Program-made: the position numbers and the translations under genes
Shown here: one piece after another, positions 23,388 to 35,763 of the stretch
How the letters are laid out: each line of letters opens with the position of its first letter
How positions within the stretch are numbered: the first letter of the stretch is position 1
The notes under the pieces: model-generated
The model's database searches: none
Told to the model about the DNA's origin: nothing
What the model saw: only the letters and a program-made list of their open reading frames with translations
Assembly (NCBI RefSeq): GCF_010389155.1
Contig: NC_057766.1
Location: 32,001,516 to 32,065,515, forward strand
Length of the DNA stretch: 64,000 bases
From: Erigeron canadensis
Taxonomy: Eukaryota > Streptophyta > Magnoliopsida > Asterales > Asteraceae
Reading direction: 5' to 3'

Positions 23388-26158
23388 TTATGATCTGTAA
23401 TGGTTATAGTCATTAAGGAAAATAACCAAAATGATACTTATTAGTGACAATCGCAATATGTATATATAAATGAATATAAATGAGGATACAAAAGCATCAA
23501 GTGCCACACAGACTGCAGCATCCAGCAGCCAAGGCATGTTTGCTTTGATTTTTACCCATTCTGTACTTCTTACAAGAATGCTGCATTCAAATTATAATAG
23601 TATGTTTATCGATAAACTTCAATGTATGTGAATGTGTACTAGATTAACTAAATTGAAAAACCAAGCACCTTCCAACATAAGTTGCATTGGCCACCAGAGC
23701 GAACACAAACATGAGAGGATTCAAACCCTGAATACAGATTGGTTACAACTGAGAAATGGACCGTGAGGTCAAATTTGTCGATTCTTTGTACAAAAGACTA
23801 ACCTCAACACTTCCTCTTTTGATCTGAGCAAAATGACAACAAATGTGTTACAACTTTAATCGAATTTTAGTATCACGAACAACACATTCTGGCGGGTTAG
23901 ATGAGGAACTATGACTTACATTCAAGACAATTTGAGGAATACGGCCACCCATGTATATAGCAGCCATTATCCAGCCTAAACACTGTCCATAAACGGTATG
24001 ACTTTCACCATTCTCCTGCAACACTAAATTAATCAGCACTAAATCAAACACAAATTCTTAACTTTTTTCTATACCAATAAAATACTGTAATAAGCAGCAA
24101 TCATACTTGCAGTAAAATTCTGTAAGCATACACTTGCACCAAACCCTTGGTATGTGCAGGCAAATTGAGTGAAGTAGCCAAAAATGTTCCATAACCAACC
24201 TACATAAACCGGGTCATATATATAAATAGTATTTCAATAATATTGGAAATTTCCATTCATATCATATATGGCTCGAAAACAGGTTTGAAATGGGCTTACA
24301 GAGCGTGGTATTGGCCTAGGCTGCGAAGCATTCTTTGGTATCTCAACAGTTGACTCATCTTCTGAAGAATCGTCATCATGGGCAGCCAGAGCCAAGGCAG
24401 GGCCACTTCTTGTAGTCCATAAGTAACTTCTATTAGGCGGTGTTGAACTTCCAGCCAAAGATCTTGCTGATCTGTATACAAATCTCATTGATTTTATCAA
24501 TCTTTACAAGTTCTGGTCATATATAAGTAAAACATTACTGCAGATAAATATAACCACAGACGTGAAATAGTAGTCCCCGCGGTTAGATGGGGATGCTCTG
24601 ATGGCACGACTTCCTGAACTCGCAATTGTTGGTCTAAGAGGTTTCTTGGCTTCTTCCACCTTTAAAAACAAGTCTAGCAGTATAAGTTTTATCTTAGGTG
24701 GCCTAAAGTAATAGAAATTGATACAAGTAAAATTTTGCAGAATTAGTATCTAGCAGTGAAATAAGTCTTACCTCTGGACCTGCACTAGAATTGGTTTTGC
24801 GGGTTTTTAAGCAGGCATAGATGTGATCATAGTACAGGCTTTGCAACACCAAGATGACTGTGCTTGTCGTGTAAAGCTGTATTCGGTTATTATTGTGTAC
24901 CGAGGTACAAAATATTAGTCAGCATTAAACATGATTTGCAATATGAGAGTATCCAATCAACATTACGAAAGAAAGTATTTCTCAAAGATTTATTATATAA
25001 AAGCCAAAAGTAAACAAAACACGCGAAGGATTGTTGTATCACCAGGGCAGTGTAGTATTGTGTAGGTAACTGCATTGGAGACGAATATACAAGAAACATT
25101 TAGATAAATTCAGAAAGACGTTTCAATCTAAAAATAAATATTCCGTATATGAGAAAAAAACTCACGGTTGATGGTTCAAGAAGACAGCCCACAAGATTAA
25201 AGATATCCCTTCACATAAAGGAAATAAAATTCAAGTAAAACTACCTTGAAAAATGGTTAGTGAAAGCAAGATAACTTATATCTCAATTTAACCTTTAACG
25301 CACTTATATGAGAATAGATATCAAGCTGTTGCACCCAATTTTTTAGCATCTATATATCTTGCGCTAAAATATCGGACGCAACAAATTGATATGCACACTT
25401 AAAATCTGAGAATAGTCTTTGCTGCTTTTTATGCAAAAAATTCTATAACTTAATTTTTGCTAATGACGTCTTTAAGGTTGTCCATAAAATGACAATCTTT
25501 AAGGCTGTCAATAATATGATCTTACAAGCTAAACTGATGGTACATTGGTAGATTACTATCATATATTTTAGAGGCTGATTATTTAAGATCAAAATACAAT
25601 CATTTTAACATGTATAAGATTATTCTAGTGACAACATTGGTATTAACGGAATCCCAAATTTTTATGGACATGTTTCACATTTTTAAAAAGTGCGTAGACA
25701 GACCAATGTGTGAGACTATTGATAAGTTTAATAATGTAGCAAGTAAGTCTTAATTAATTAACACACAAAAACATAAACACATACCCAGCAATCCATGTTA
25801 AGAGGAAGACAAGAGACACCCCATGGCTGGATTTAGTACGAAAATTCGTTACGATTTGAGGGATTTCTGCAACGCCCCAACAAACAAGACTTATAATTCC
25901 CAACCCAAATGAAATTTGGTCAGTGACATTGCAAAGACAATCTTTAAAGTATTTGTCAACCCACCACCCAATACATGGTTTGTTCTCATTAACACAATAC
26001 GATGATAATATATTATTATTATTATTTTTATTATCAATATTCCGCAACAAAAACTTCATGTCTGTATTTATATATGCCAATGTGTTTGTTTGTGTTTGTG
26101 TTTGTGTTTGTGTGTGTGAACTAGAACTTGAAGTTGAAGGTAGTGAATAATGAAACAT
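23388..26158 (-). CDS. PQ-loop repeat transporter (YPQ/PQLC2-like vacuolar amino acid transporter)
   Basis: Minus-strand gene of about eleven exons: 26158-25785, 25208-25166, 25069-25043, 24876-24772, 24659-24562, 24471-24300, 24199-24107, 24015-23920, 23823-23803, 23727-23669 and 23580-23388. All join in frame at GT-AG sites to give about 426 residues. It belongs to the PQ-loop family of seven-helix transporters; relatives export basic amino acids from vacuoles or lysosomes. Both PQ-loop motifs are visible: EIPQIVTNFRTKSS in exon 1 and RIPQIVLN in exon 8. A long polar loop (DDDSSEDEST) separates the halves. Two micro-exons of 27 and 21 bases encode LPTQYYTAL and IKRGSVE. Another ATG near 26059 would skip a 33-residue Ser/Thr/Gln-rich start derived from a GT microsatellite and give about 393 residues, the usual length. 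The last ~40 residues look atypical, so the terminal exon is less certain. Confidence 0.85.
26084..26120. repeat. GT-rich microsatellite in the first coding exon
   Basis: Imperfect (TTTGTG)n and (TG)n on the plus strand. On the minus strand it reads as HTQTQTQTQT at the very N-terminus of the PQ-loop transporter, if the upstream ATG is used. Confidence 0.85.
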
Positions 26159-26762
26159 GAACTGAGTAATATTTATGCAAAATACTATCGATATGTGCAG
26201 TTAATGCAGTGGTGTCATCTGATCATGTCTTTTAACATTTGTAGTATACTAGAAACTACATAGGAGGGATATATAGCACCCGGATTTACCATCCTACCCC
26301 CTGATTTATTAACCTACTATAATTTTTATAAAAGTAATAAAATTCGTTAATGCCAATATGTGATAAGAAATGAGGATACAGGATAGTCATGGTCACGTTG
26401 TCTAAAGTATATGTAAGATTTCATCATTATACAGTGAGATTTTTAAATGTCATATCACCACTAGATGTTTGAAAAAAAAAATCCCCATAATAGGTTTCCT
26501 CGCATATGCATAGATTCGGTGAAAATTTTAAACATGAATACATGGAAAAGAAAACAAATACGGAGTATAAATTTGAATGAATAAGGACAGAATGACAACA
26601 TGATGCAGTAAGTATGTTTATCCAATGTAGGTAGCCATTTATGCTGGCTAGGTTCACTTTCCAAGGACTCTGAAGCAGCAGAGAGACAAAAAGACGAAAC
26701 CAGCTTCCATCTAAAAATGTTTATTCATTTTTTTTTTTTGTCATTTGATATTCTTAACAAGG

Positions 26763-27042
26763 GAATGATTAATACTCTTAACTAAATAGCTTAAAAATTT
26801 TCTTAATTATTGGATGATGCCATGTGGAAAAATCAGGGGTAAGATTACAAAAGAGAATTAGTGGATACCACATGTCACCTTCTTAAAATTTTAGGAAGAT
26901 TTTTAGGCTATCTATTGGATGATGTCATGTGAAAAAATCAGGGGGTAAGATTAGAAAAGAGAATTAATGGATACCACATGTCACCTTCTTAAAGTTTTAG
27001 GAAGATTTTTAGGCTATCTAGTTAGGAGGATTTATCATTTTC
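26763..27042. mobile_element. MITE, family M1, copy 3 with internal tandem duplication
   Basis: Third copy of the M1 family. The core from 'attggatgatg' to 'ttttaggctatct' (period 105 bases, starting at 26809 and 26914) is present twice in tandem. The terminal inverted ends (AATGATTAATACTCTTAAC and GTTAGGAGGATTTATCATT) occur once. This explains its 280-base length against about 175 for the other copies. Confidence 0.8.
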
Positions 27043-27049
27043 CTTTTAA

Positions 27050-28180
27050 CAATCTAATATTTTATACGAGTAATTATGTTCAAGAAAAATAAAATTAAAT
27101 ACGAGTAATAGAAAACAATTTATCTCTACTATCTACACTACAATATATTATCATCTTATGAAAATCAAAACAGATGTTGAATACGAATAGCGGTCCATCA
27201 TCATAACCTAATGTAATGTAACACTCAGGTATTTTGTTAAGATGATGACGATGTACTCGTAAAAGCAAACGAACAATGACTACGTTAGGAATGAAGACAT
27301 AAAGGCATCCAAGTTCATCCATGCCTACTATACAAATTATATGATATTGAAAAGGGACGGAATTATCAACTTTTTGTATGTTTCCCTTATCGTCGATATA
27401 TGTAGCAATTAAGTCTTTTCAGTCACCTTTTAACTTGGCCGTGATTTGAATTTTTTTTGTTTCTCATGGAACATAACATAGGGCATACAACTCTACATGT
27501 CGATTAATAGTAAGAAGAAAATGTCTGTCAATTTAGCCACTATTTATATTTTTGGTTATGAAAAGTCATTCAAGTTTGTAAAAATTGTCAATTTTAACCA
27601 CTCCATACTAACTTTCTTTATTCAACTTTCTCTATCTAGCTTGAAAGTGTACAATTTAACAAAATTTAGGTGCTGTTTGTATTTTTGGACCGGTAGAGCC
27701 ACTGAACTTTCTTTGCCTAATAGAACTTTGATGTGTGTGGCTTAGCATATAATCTCACAGGTATAACGCTGATTTAAACTACTTAACAAGACCGAAAAAC
27801 TGCAATGTTTTTGTTATTCTGCACTAACATATAAAATAGGGTAATAATATCATTCACGATTTTTTTTTGCCATATACAACTATAACTATTTTAGACAGAT
27901 GTGCAATATGCATTAACATGCTTGTCCTTGTATATGGAGTAAATATAGCGAACAGTTTATAGACTACCAGTCTAAGAAGCCGTTTTCATTAAACTCATGC
28001 AGGATAAAGGCATAAAACCATTTTGAAGACGAAAAGAACCATGAACATGCGAGAGATGGTGGCGATTATCATCTGCAAGGATCTTAGTCACCATTTAGAG
28101 GTTGATCTAGTTCAGTGATGAACAAAATCTAATGGATAGAATTTATGTAACTTGCATTAAATAATTCTCCCTTTTGCTGG
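27050..28180. other. Intergenic DNA, nothing recognised
   Basis: Several short open frames of 66-82 codons on both strands overlap each other and show no family features. The rightmost part is likely the 3' UTR of the minus-strand gene ending at 28220. Confidence 0.4.
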
Positions 28181-28219
28181 TTGGTGACTACAATGAGAAT
28201 TCTAGAGACCAGAAAAAGA

Positions 28220-31200
28220 CTATTCACCTGGACTTAAAGTGGGAAAATCATGCATCTGGTCACAAATGCTCTGCAATCCAGACCTATAACTGGGATGGAT
28301 CAACCTCACTCCAAGTTCTTTCTTCATGCGCTCATTCACCACACGTTTATCTCCCTTTAATCTTCCCACTTTAGTAGATGATTTGTTTGTAACTGGAGCT
28401 GGGGACACCACATTCTTGATCTGAGATGGCCACTTCTCACTATAAAGTTTATGAGCATACGAAAACACTTCAGTTCGTGGGGCAGGGTCGTCATCCACAA
28501 TGTTGTAAATTCTCCTGGAATAGAGTACTTTGTTAGAAAATGATAATATCATCCTTTCAGTTGAACGACGACCTAATGCAATAAAACATACCCAGGAAAT
28601 GGATTCTGAATGCTTGCATTTAAAGCATTGCAGATATCAGCAACATGAACACGCGATGTGTATTTCTTGAATGATCTAACACTCTGAGCATCAGATAAAG
28701 GCCCCCGTTTAATAATGGTATCAATAGCACTGTAAAAACACAGTTTAATCAAATGGTCAGACTAGTTACGAGAGAAACCATAAACTTGCAGCGCAATGTA
28801 ACTATCACAACCTTCTGCCAGGACCGTAGATACCTCCAAGCCGAAATACATGTGCTGCTAGCCCAAGTTCACGTCCTAAAGTTAACCATCCTTCTTCAGC
28901 AGCCAACCTCAGTTTAGCTAACTCACTTGGAGGGTTTGGTTGATAACTTTAACAAAGTAATTATTCTAATTAGAGTTTGTTCTGCCAGTCGAGAGAGACA
29001 TCAAATTGAACTTACTTTTCATCTACCCATGCACCACCACAATCACCATAAACACCTGCAGACAAGAAGATTTCAATAGTTCAAACGGGGCAGACTGGAC
29101 GATACAGATCACCACAAACATGACTTTCTAACTTTTTGCATTAGCAGATACGGTGTAACCTACAAAACACAAATAACCAACATATAATATGAGGAAGGCA
29201 AACCTGTTGTTGAAAGATAACATAGCCATTGAAGTCTTTCATTGCCTAGCTTCCTTCTTAAAAGTTCAGCATGTTGAAGCATCTGCATTACGCGAAAGAA
29301 AAATGAGCCACCAAATCATGAGGCGAAAACGAGAATATGAACATTGCTGCAACTTAAGACACAACACTTCAGGAGTAACTAAGTAAGTTTACCGGATCGC
29401 CAATATCCTTACAAGGAGGGATGGAAACAAGGAGGTGCGTATGTTCATTCATGATATCTAAAACTTCAAGCCTAAAATGTAAATTATATTTCAAAGTCGG
29501 CACATATTATCAATAACATAATGCAATACTTTTTTCGCAGGGAGAAACAATAGCATGGTTTGGAAGACGGAGGCTTATTTTGATCAGACTTGAATCCGAT
29601 AACGTATGACCAATAAGTTCAACTAAAAGACAATAAATGGATTAGTCCAGAGAGAATTTATCCAAAGGAAAGAAAAAGGGTCTGCATAGATATGACAGAA
29701 GACAAGGGAAAAAGGTCTAAATCAACATATACATATCCAATTAAGAAGAGATATCTGATAGACTGATAAAAATCAAGGGATAACACAAATAGAAAGTCAC
29801 TTAAGGCTACATGAAACATGAAGCTAGGAGGATACAAACAGAAAGATCACGATGAATGCGGGATCCTGTAAAAAGTCAGAGCAGGAAGACTGGGCTACTT
29901 GAAGTTATTTAAAGTCTATAAGCTCACTAAGCTTCGTCTAAGAATGTTGCCAACATTTTCTTACTACTCAAGTCGATCTCTTTTGCATACTTTTGGAAAC
30001 ATCATATAATTTTCTTTGTTTTCAAACCTAATCCCTATTTAGTATTGGTATTGCTAGAGTTATGAATAGATGCATTACATTAGCAATATAAGCTACTTTA
30101 TATTGTACTGTCTGTTCTATTAGTAAATTACCCGCAAATCTCAATTCCAATCTCTTATTTAAAATGATAGATATTTATGGGGTATATGGGAACATGTATT
30201 CAAACTGCTTGCGGCTTAAAAGTTGTGCTCAAAATAAGGGTTGGCGAAACTCGCTTATAGCTAGAGCTTTTGTTAGTAAAAATTCTTTTTACAAAATAGT
30301 TAAAGCTCATAGATTTGTAATGACCTAAAAAGACAAACATATTACGTTCAATAGAAAATTATAGTTACTTTGGGGGGATTTAACTTTCAATAAGCTCAAG
30401 CTACTTTAATTTATTAATTAGCTTATAGATCAGAAGTCTTTGGAAAACATAGGCTACTAAAATGCATTGTAAAAGATCAAAACTTTCGGATGAAGAACCA
30501 TCTGGGTTACAGCCCAGTGGCCACCTGCCCCCCTAAAAAGCGACTTGGTGGGAACACCACCTAGGTTCGAATCCCTGCAAAAGCATATTCAACCAGCCAA
30601 GGTTTCTGGGGTCTCACCGCCAGACAGCGTTGCAGGGTCGCTAGCTTGAGTCTATGGGACTAAGGGGTTCCTAGGCATTTACCCTTTAACTTTCGGATGA
30701 AGGCTCGATTATTTGAAAAAGCGGATGCTTATATAGAAAAATCAATGTGAGGTTCCTCCTAAAATAAGCTAAAACATTCCTAAGGCAAACAATTCAAACT
30801 GCATTTACGAAACACCAACAAAATCTAAAACATCATATTGAAATAAATAAACAAAATAAGGTGAAAAAGAAACTAACTTGGGATGATTAGCATCGAAAAG
30901 ATGAAGATTTAATCCCAATTTCTTTAATCTATCCATCTTGGCAACACTTGTACATGTTCCAGATACATCCCTAATTAATTTCACAACAGGTCAGCAAAAA
31001 AATCACTATATATTTTATAGGATATATATATATATATATATATTTTTTACAGTAAGAAACTAGATTAAAAAAAAAAGAGAGAGAGAGAAACTTACCATCC
31101 TTGATTAATGAGATTTTTAGCAACAAATTCACCAACAAAACCCAGGCCCATTATAAACATCATTTGTTTCTCATTAATGTTTCTTTCTTCATGGCCAAAA

Positions 31201-31328
31201 GGAGGAATTTCTTTTGTAGATGAAGATGATGCATAACAAAGTTGTAACTTTGTGGCTCGGAAGGAACTTGGCCGGTACCGGAGTGAACTGGCCGGAAATC
31301 GCACCGCCGGTAGTGGACACACTTCCAT
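28220..31328 (-). CDS. EMB2799: NAD(P)-binding Rossmann-fold protein, EMB2799-like (YeeZ-type SDR)
   Basis: Minus-strand gene of eight exons. The first is 31328-31096, the second 30970-30878, the third 29471-29393, the fourth 29282-29204, then 29055-29016, about 28946-28813, about 28730-28591, and the last about 28517-28220. The product is about 335 residues. An N-terminal Ser/Arg-rich extension (~50 residues) looks like a plastid transit peptide. The nucleotide-binding GLGFVGEFVA (GxGxxG-like, residues ~61-70) follows. Downstream are YLSTTGVYGDCGG, matching the SDR active-site T/S..Y region, and RLGGIYGPGR, typical of extended SDR epimerase/YeeZ proteins. From memory it matches the Arabidopsis embryo-defective EMB2799 (At2g39080) type; the substrate is unknown. 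A SINE (30496-30687) sits in the large intron 2. Exon borders after the fifth are approximate. Confidence 0.85.
30496..30687 (+). mobile_element. tRNA-derived SINE in an intron of the Rossmann-protein gene
   Basis: A 192-base insert flanked by a perfect 15-bp duplication, AACTTTCGGATGAAG (30481-30495 and 30688-30702). It carries a pol III A-box-like stretch (TACAGCCCAGTGGCC) and a consensus B box (GGTTCGAATCC, about 30570). It lies in intron 2, in the opposite orientation to the host gene. There is no long A tail; the 3' end is a short T-rich run. Confidence 0.88.
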
Positions 31329-31647
31329 TGGGATCCTTAATTGTTTTTGGTCTCAACTTTGGTAGTTTGGTATAGTCAGATTGATATTGGGCCGGCCCAT
31401 TGATATTTTAACAAAAAAAAGTTTTTATAAGCATGTTATTGGAGGTTTATTTGAAACAAACTTTTCAAAAAAAGGAACAAAGAACGAAAACTCAAAAAGT
31501 ATTAAATAAATAAAAATACTATTATTGTAGAAAATAAATAAAACTCAAACGAAAATTTGTTGTGCCATTTTACCAAATTTTGGTGATTATTCGTTAAAAC
31601 CTTTAATCTGGTTATATGTTGTTACGATACTTGTACAAACAAAATCG

Positions 31648-31719
31648 GTCGTTGTAGTATAGTGGTAAGTATTCCCGCCTGTCACGCGGGTGACCCGGGT
31701 TCGATCCCCGGCAACGGCG
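31648..31719 (+). tRNA. trnD-GUC: tRNA-Asp (anticodon GTC)
   Basis: A 72-base cloverleaf. The acceptor stem is GTCGTTG/CAACGGC with one G-U pair and discriminator G. The D arm has AGTGGTAAG. The anticodon stem CCCGC/GCGGG surrounds the GTC anticodon (31681-31683). The T arm has GGTTCGATCC. No CCA is encoded and there is no intron. A T11 run immediately after is a pol III terminator. It looks intact and nuclear in type. Confidence 0.96.
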
Positions 31720-31779
31720 AATTTTTTTTTTACTTTTTGACAAAGTGTTTTTTTTTTTTCTAAGTGTTGCTGCAGGACC

Positions 31780-32515
31780 AAGATTTTAGAATAATGAAGG
31801 TAGCAGAGGGAGGACTACATTGGATTTCTTTGTAACTTTCTTTGTATGTGTCTATCTATATCTATTATCTACATATAGGATGTATATTATAAATTTCTAC
31901 AACCATGATATATTTACTTCAAAGTTTAAACTCAACACTTCTATTTATAGTGTGATCGTGAGAGATGATGAACGTTTGGTCGTATAAGTCAAAACTATCC
32001 AACCGTGATTGATTAATATGACTATAATCTGTCATTTTACTTGCCAAATACTTCAATGGCAACCTGATACGAGTATTTGTAAAATTATCTGCTACACAGA
32101 ACTGACTTCCATTACAGGAGAATCACAAGTTTAACATCATAATAAAGAAACTAACAGACTATATCGAGTGTTCATAGCTACCACAAAAATTTTGAGCCTA
32201 AGCTCTACAGACCCTCGCTCATATGTCGTTCTCACCAAAATTGTCATATCCATGTTAAAGCAAAGAAACACTCGGTCATTTTGTGAAGGTTTAAATGAAT
32301 CTATAAAAGTCCATCATGCCAAGATCCTATTCTCTGCAAGCCATAGCATTTATACCTGTGAACAGAAGCAAACATCAGGAACATATATCAATCCACCACT
32401 CTAATGCAGCTATGATAATCACACGACACAGAGAAATACGACTTATTGATTCTGTAATCTCGGAAAAAAAAATGGTTCAGGTATTAAAGCAAGTGCTTTA
32501 CCTATCAAATAATGT
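31780..32515. other. Intergenic DNA and probable UTP23 3' UTR
   Basis: No gene was recognised. The stretch next to 32516 is expected to be the untranslated end of UTP23. Confidence 0.4.
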
Positions 32516-33847
32516 TTACTCAGTTGCACTAACTGGAAGTTTTTGCTTACGAGACCTCTTCCGTTTCTTGCTCCTACTCCTTACTGTTTCACCACTCTCA
32601 TCACCATCCTATATGTGTATATAAACAGCAACAAATTGAGCAACAAAGAATAAAACAGCAGGCACTCATACGGAAGAAATAATGAAACGGAATAGAAGCA
32701 ACTCACCTTTTTGGCAACCGGTTTTGGTTTCTCTATTTTCTTTTTCTTACAAGAGAGCGGATTTGGACCCTGTAAATGGCACACAGAAAGGAGCAATAGC
32801 CATTTGATTAGCCCAAACTTTTATTAAAAAAAGAACACTAAGGTTCATTTTAAAAGTAAGACACGGGTTATGCAAAGAATCAAAGGGACAGCATGATGAG
32901 AACCAAAACCTTAGCTCGTTTTCTCTTGAATTGTACTTTATCCTTCACATCCATTTTCCTATTAGCAGCATTCCTCTTCAAATCTTCAATAATTTTATTA
33001 GGCAAGCCTTCACCCGCTTCATCGGAATCCCCTGACTCCTCGTTTTCTGACCTTCTTTTTCTCTTATTATCAAGCAATTTGATCTCCAAGTCATTCATGT
33101 GCAACCGTTCTTCTTCAGAGGCTTTGGCAAACTCATGCTGAGACTTGGACGGCGACTCAAGGAACAAAGCATTTCGCAACGCAAATAGTACAGGCACAGC
33201 AGGTAACTGTAACTCCATTAAAACACAAAATTTAAAAAAGTAAAGAAACACAAACAAAACGATAAACCAATAAACATAAACAAATTGAAATACGCTTAAA
33301 CCTCCTGAAACTGCTTGCGTAAGTCAGCATCTTGGGTAGCAACAAAGAAATGCTCTGAATTTTTCTCCCCGATAACATCTCTTAAACAAGCCGCACCACT
33401 CTTAATTTTCTCATGATCACACCTAAAAATAAAACATCTCTACTGTCCGTATAAAAAAAATCATCATAACTGCAAGCTGAAAAGACGATACCAACCTTGC
33501 AGTTTCAAGATCACGGGCGACATTAAAAGTATTAGAGAAGTCTTTACCAAGCCTCTTAAGCTCCTCACGAACGCATCTAACAATGCATAATCAATTACTA
33601 ACTCAGTAACAGAACGTATTTAACGAGACTAAAGTTGTCGATAAATGGAGTCTAACCTGGTGGTGAAGAGCTTAACGGGGGCAGCTAGGATGTTGGAAAT
33701 GGCGGTATCGGCGGGTGTAATTTGATTAATAAGAAGATGGTGAATAAAAGTGCCGTCACATAAGACCTTAAAAGGGGGTCTAAAACCGTAACATGTTGTG
33801 TAAAATCTAACGCTTCTTCGATGACGCCTTTGCTTTTTCAATCTCAT
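32516..33847 (-). CDS. UTP23: rRNA-processing protein UTP23 homolog
   Basis: Nucleolar protein of the small-subunit processome needed for 18S rRNA maturation; it contains a PIN-type domain of the Fcf1/Utp23 group. Six coding exons (33847-33657, 33576-33496, 33422-33302, 33206-32910, 32769-32707, 32608-32516) join in frame to 281 residues. The N-terminal signature RRHRRSVRFYTTCYGFRPPF is typical of UTP23. It is followed by KVLCDGTFIHHLL with the PIN-domain Asp, a Cys/His-containing stretch (CDHEKIKSGAACL), the conserved FVATQDADLRKQF, and VPVLFALRNALFLESPS. The C-terminus is very basic (KKRKRSRKQK), likely nucleolar targeting. The ATG lies three bases after an acceptor (TACAG), so a 5' UTR intron is inferred, with the upstream exon ending at a GTAAGT near 34052. 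Confidence 0.93.
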
Positions 33848-34099
33848 CTTCTGTACATATACACAACAATTAATTAACTATTCCTAATCTTTATACTAAC
33901 TATATACATGATTGATAACTAAAACAACTATGCAGAAACTGGAATAATGATGAAGATTTTTTATGGGAGGCATAACAATTAAGTGTTGGCAAGGGATATT
34001 ACAAAAAATAGACAGTAATAATGTGATTAAAAGGGAGGGTAAGAATTATACTTACAGTGACACCGGCGAGCTACAAGCTGGGGAGATGGCGGCGACAGC

Positions 34100-34640
34100 C
34101 GGGAAACCTGCCAAGTTTATTTTTGCAGTATGAATTTTGGGGGTTTTAGGGCTTTGGAAGATTTTAAGAGGGGTGTTTGGATTTTTAGCTTATTTCTTAC
34201 TTGTATTGTCACCGTGCCAAAGTCCTTTTCTAAGGCTGAAGAGAGTGAAAGAAATTTACCTTCTTAATCACTTGAAAAATATAAGAGGAAAACTTTTGAA
34301 GCAAAAACCAATTACACTCTCTCTCCTAATCATTTTCATTCATTCCCTTTCCATACTTAAAAATATCTTTAAGAATGTATTTTATAGTCTTCCTCTCTCT
34401 TCTCCTTTCCTTTCCACCTCTAAATAAACTAAACAATTTTATATAAAAATAGGGACCGAGTTCAAACTTTTAATTATAAGCGCACTCGGTCTAGGTCAGC
34501 GAGGAAATGAGAACAACGGCTTAATCCTTATATCAAAATAATGATTGTTATCTTCAATTTTATTATTATGAAAATATAACATTAGTTCTACTTTATATCA
34601 TTAACGTTAGTAAATATAAAAAATAAGGTAACTTATAACG
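34100..34640. other. Intergenic DNA, promoter side of UTP23
   Basis: It contains a CT-rich stretch (34310-34420) but no gene. The 96-codon plus-strand frame at 34137-34427 lacks any family feature. Confidence 0.35.
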
Positions 34641-34654
34641 ACATATTTGTATCT

Positions 34655-34850
34655 ATATAAAGGGGATGGGAATATAAGGCACCTAACTTTAGGTGTGAAA
34701 CACTCACATATTGTTTTTTTAATCCATAAAATTTATGGGCCCAAACATTTATTCATTAATAAAGAAATATTAAAAAATTTGTATGTGAAGAGTTCCACAC
34801 CTAAGCTTAAGTACCGGACAACCTTATATTCACTTTTTCCCCTATATAAA
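34655..34850. mobile_element. Probable foldback MITE
   Basis: The left end (TATATAAAGGGGATGGGAATATAAGG... TAGGTGTGAAACACTCACAT) has an imperfect inverted counterpart on the right (GTGAAGAGTTCCACACCTAA ... CCTTATATTCACTTTTTCCCC TATATA). Arms are about 60 bases with mismatches. Family and target duplication are unresolved. Confidence 0.5.
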
Positions 34851-34854
34851 TATA

Positions 34855-35185
34855 TATGTTACGACACATCTACGTTAATATGTATGTTATTGTTTTTGTT
34901 AATAGTAATGATACTAATATGTTATTTTCATATTTTGTTAATAGTGTTATATGGAGATTTGTTTTTACCAAGTTTATAGTTTGAATTATTCAATTAACAA
35001 CACATAAAAAGGTTGAATAATAAACTTGAACTAGAGAGACGAAAGATATGTGTAACAATCACTTTCAGTTTAATACATTATTCTTGCTTTTGATCTCATA
35101 ATCAACCCTCCAAATCTATAGTATATATTATGAATGGCCGGTGGCATTGATAGATGCTGGTGGAGGCGTTGCGGTGCGTGGAGAA
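34855..35185. other. AT-rich intergenic DNA, nothing recognised
   Basis: No recognisable feature was found between the foldback element and the EC1-like pseudogene. Confidence 0.35.
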
Positions 35186-35189
35186 GGCG

Positions 35190-35587
35190 TGGATGTTCGT
35201 GGAGGCTGTGTGGCTGTTGGAACATCACTATTATCGGAAGCACACAATAACCACGTAGTATATCACCTTCTTATGAAGTAAAACCAATTGATCCCATCAA
35301 AGATGACCAACAAAACTTTTCATTTTTCTGGATCGCTCTACAACAATCCCCCCTAAGTACGTCTCTCCATTTATAAAGAAAAATATAATTTCCCCGGTAC
35401 ACGCTTGGAGTTCAAACAATGTGTCCCAACACCCTAGTGAGCCACCATCTTGACCATCAACTTTGAGTAGTGACACTAGAGATGGTACGTCGATGGCTGG
35501 ATTGTTGGTTAAGGGCCTAGTGTGAACCAATATCGACATGGTTGCAAGAACAAGTGTTAGATTGATTAGCAAACAAATATTGGCCAT
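35190..35587 (-). pseudogene. EC1/ECA1-type prolamin-like secreted protein, broken
   Basis: The frame starting at 35587 encodes a hydrophobic signal peptide (residues ~1-23) and then the prolamin-like domain start CWDTLFELQACTGEIIFFF and GETYLG. This is typical of egg-cell-secreted EC1/ECA1 gametogenesis proteins. After YLG the frame shifts at a run of six Gs (plus-strand C6, 35348-35353). The expected continuation DCCRAIQ... appears in the neighbouring frame, including the paired Cys, CWSSLMGSIGFTS and EGDILRGYC. That continuation is also interrupted by a stop codon (TAA, complement of 35271-35273) just before EGDILRGYC. Two independent lesions argue for a pseudogene. The frameshift alone could be a sequencing or assembly error in a homopolymer. 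Confidence 0.8.
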
Positions 35588-35763
35588 GGTAAATTTGTGC
35601 TTTTGTCATGTGTTGTGGTTTGACATAGTACGAGAGTTCGTTGCTTTATATGAGATGGGTTGAGGAGTTACGTTTATTGGGAAGTGAATGGACACATATT
35701 GAATGGAAGTATGGAACGTAAATAAATATTTGATATAATTTAAATATATCAATCAATGAGTTC

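Noticed and set aside
32893..33141. 82-codon plus-strand hydrophobic frame
   Set aside because: Antisense to UTP23 exon 4.
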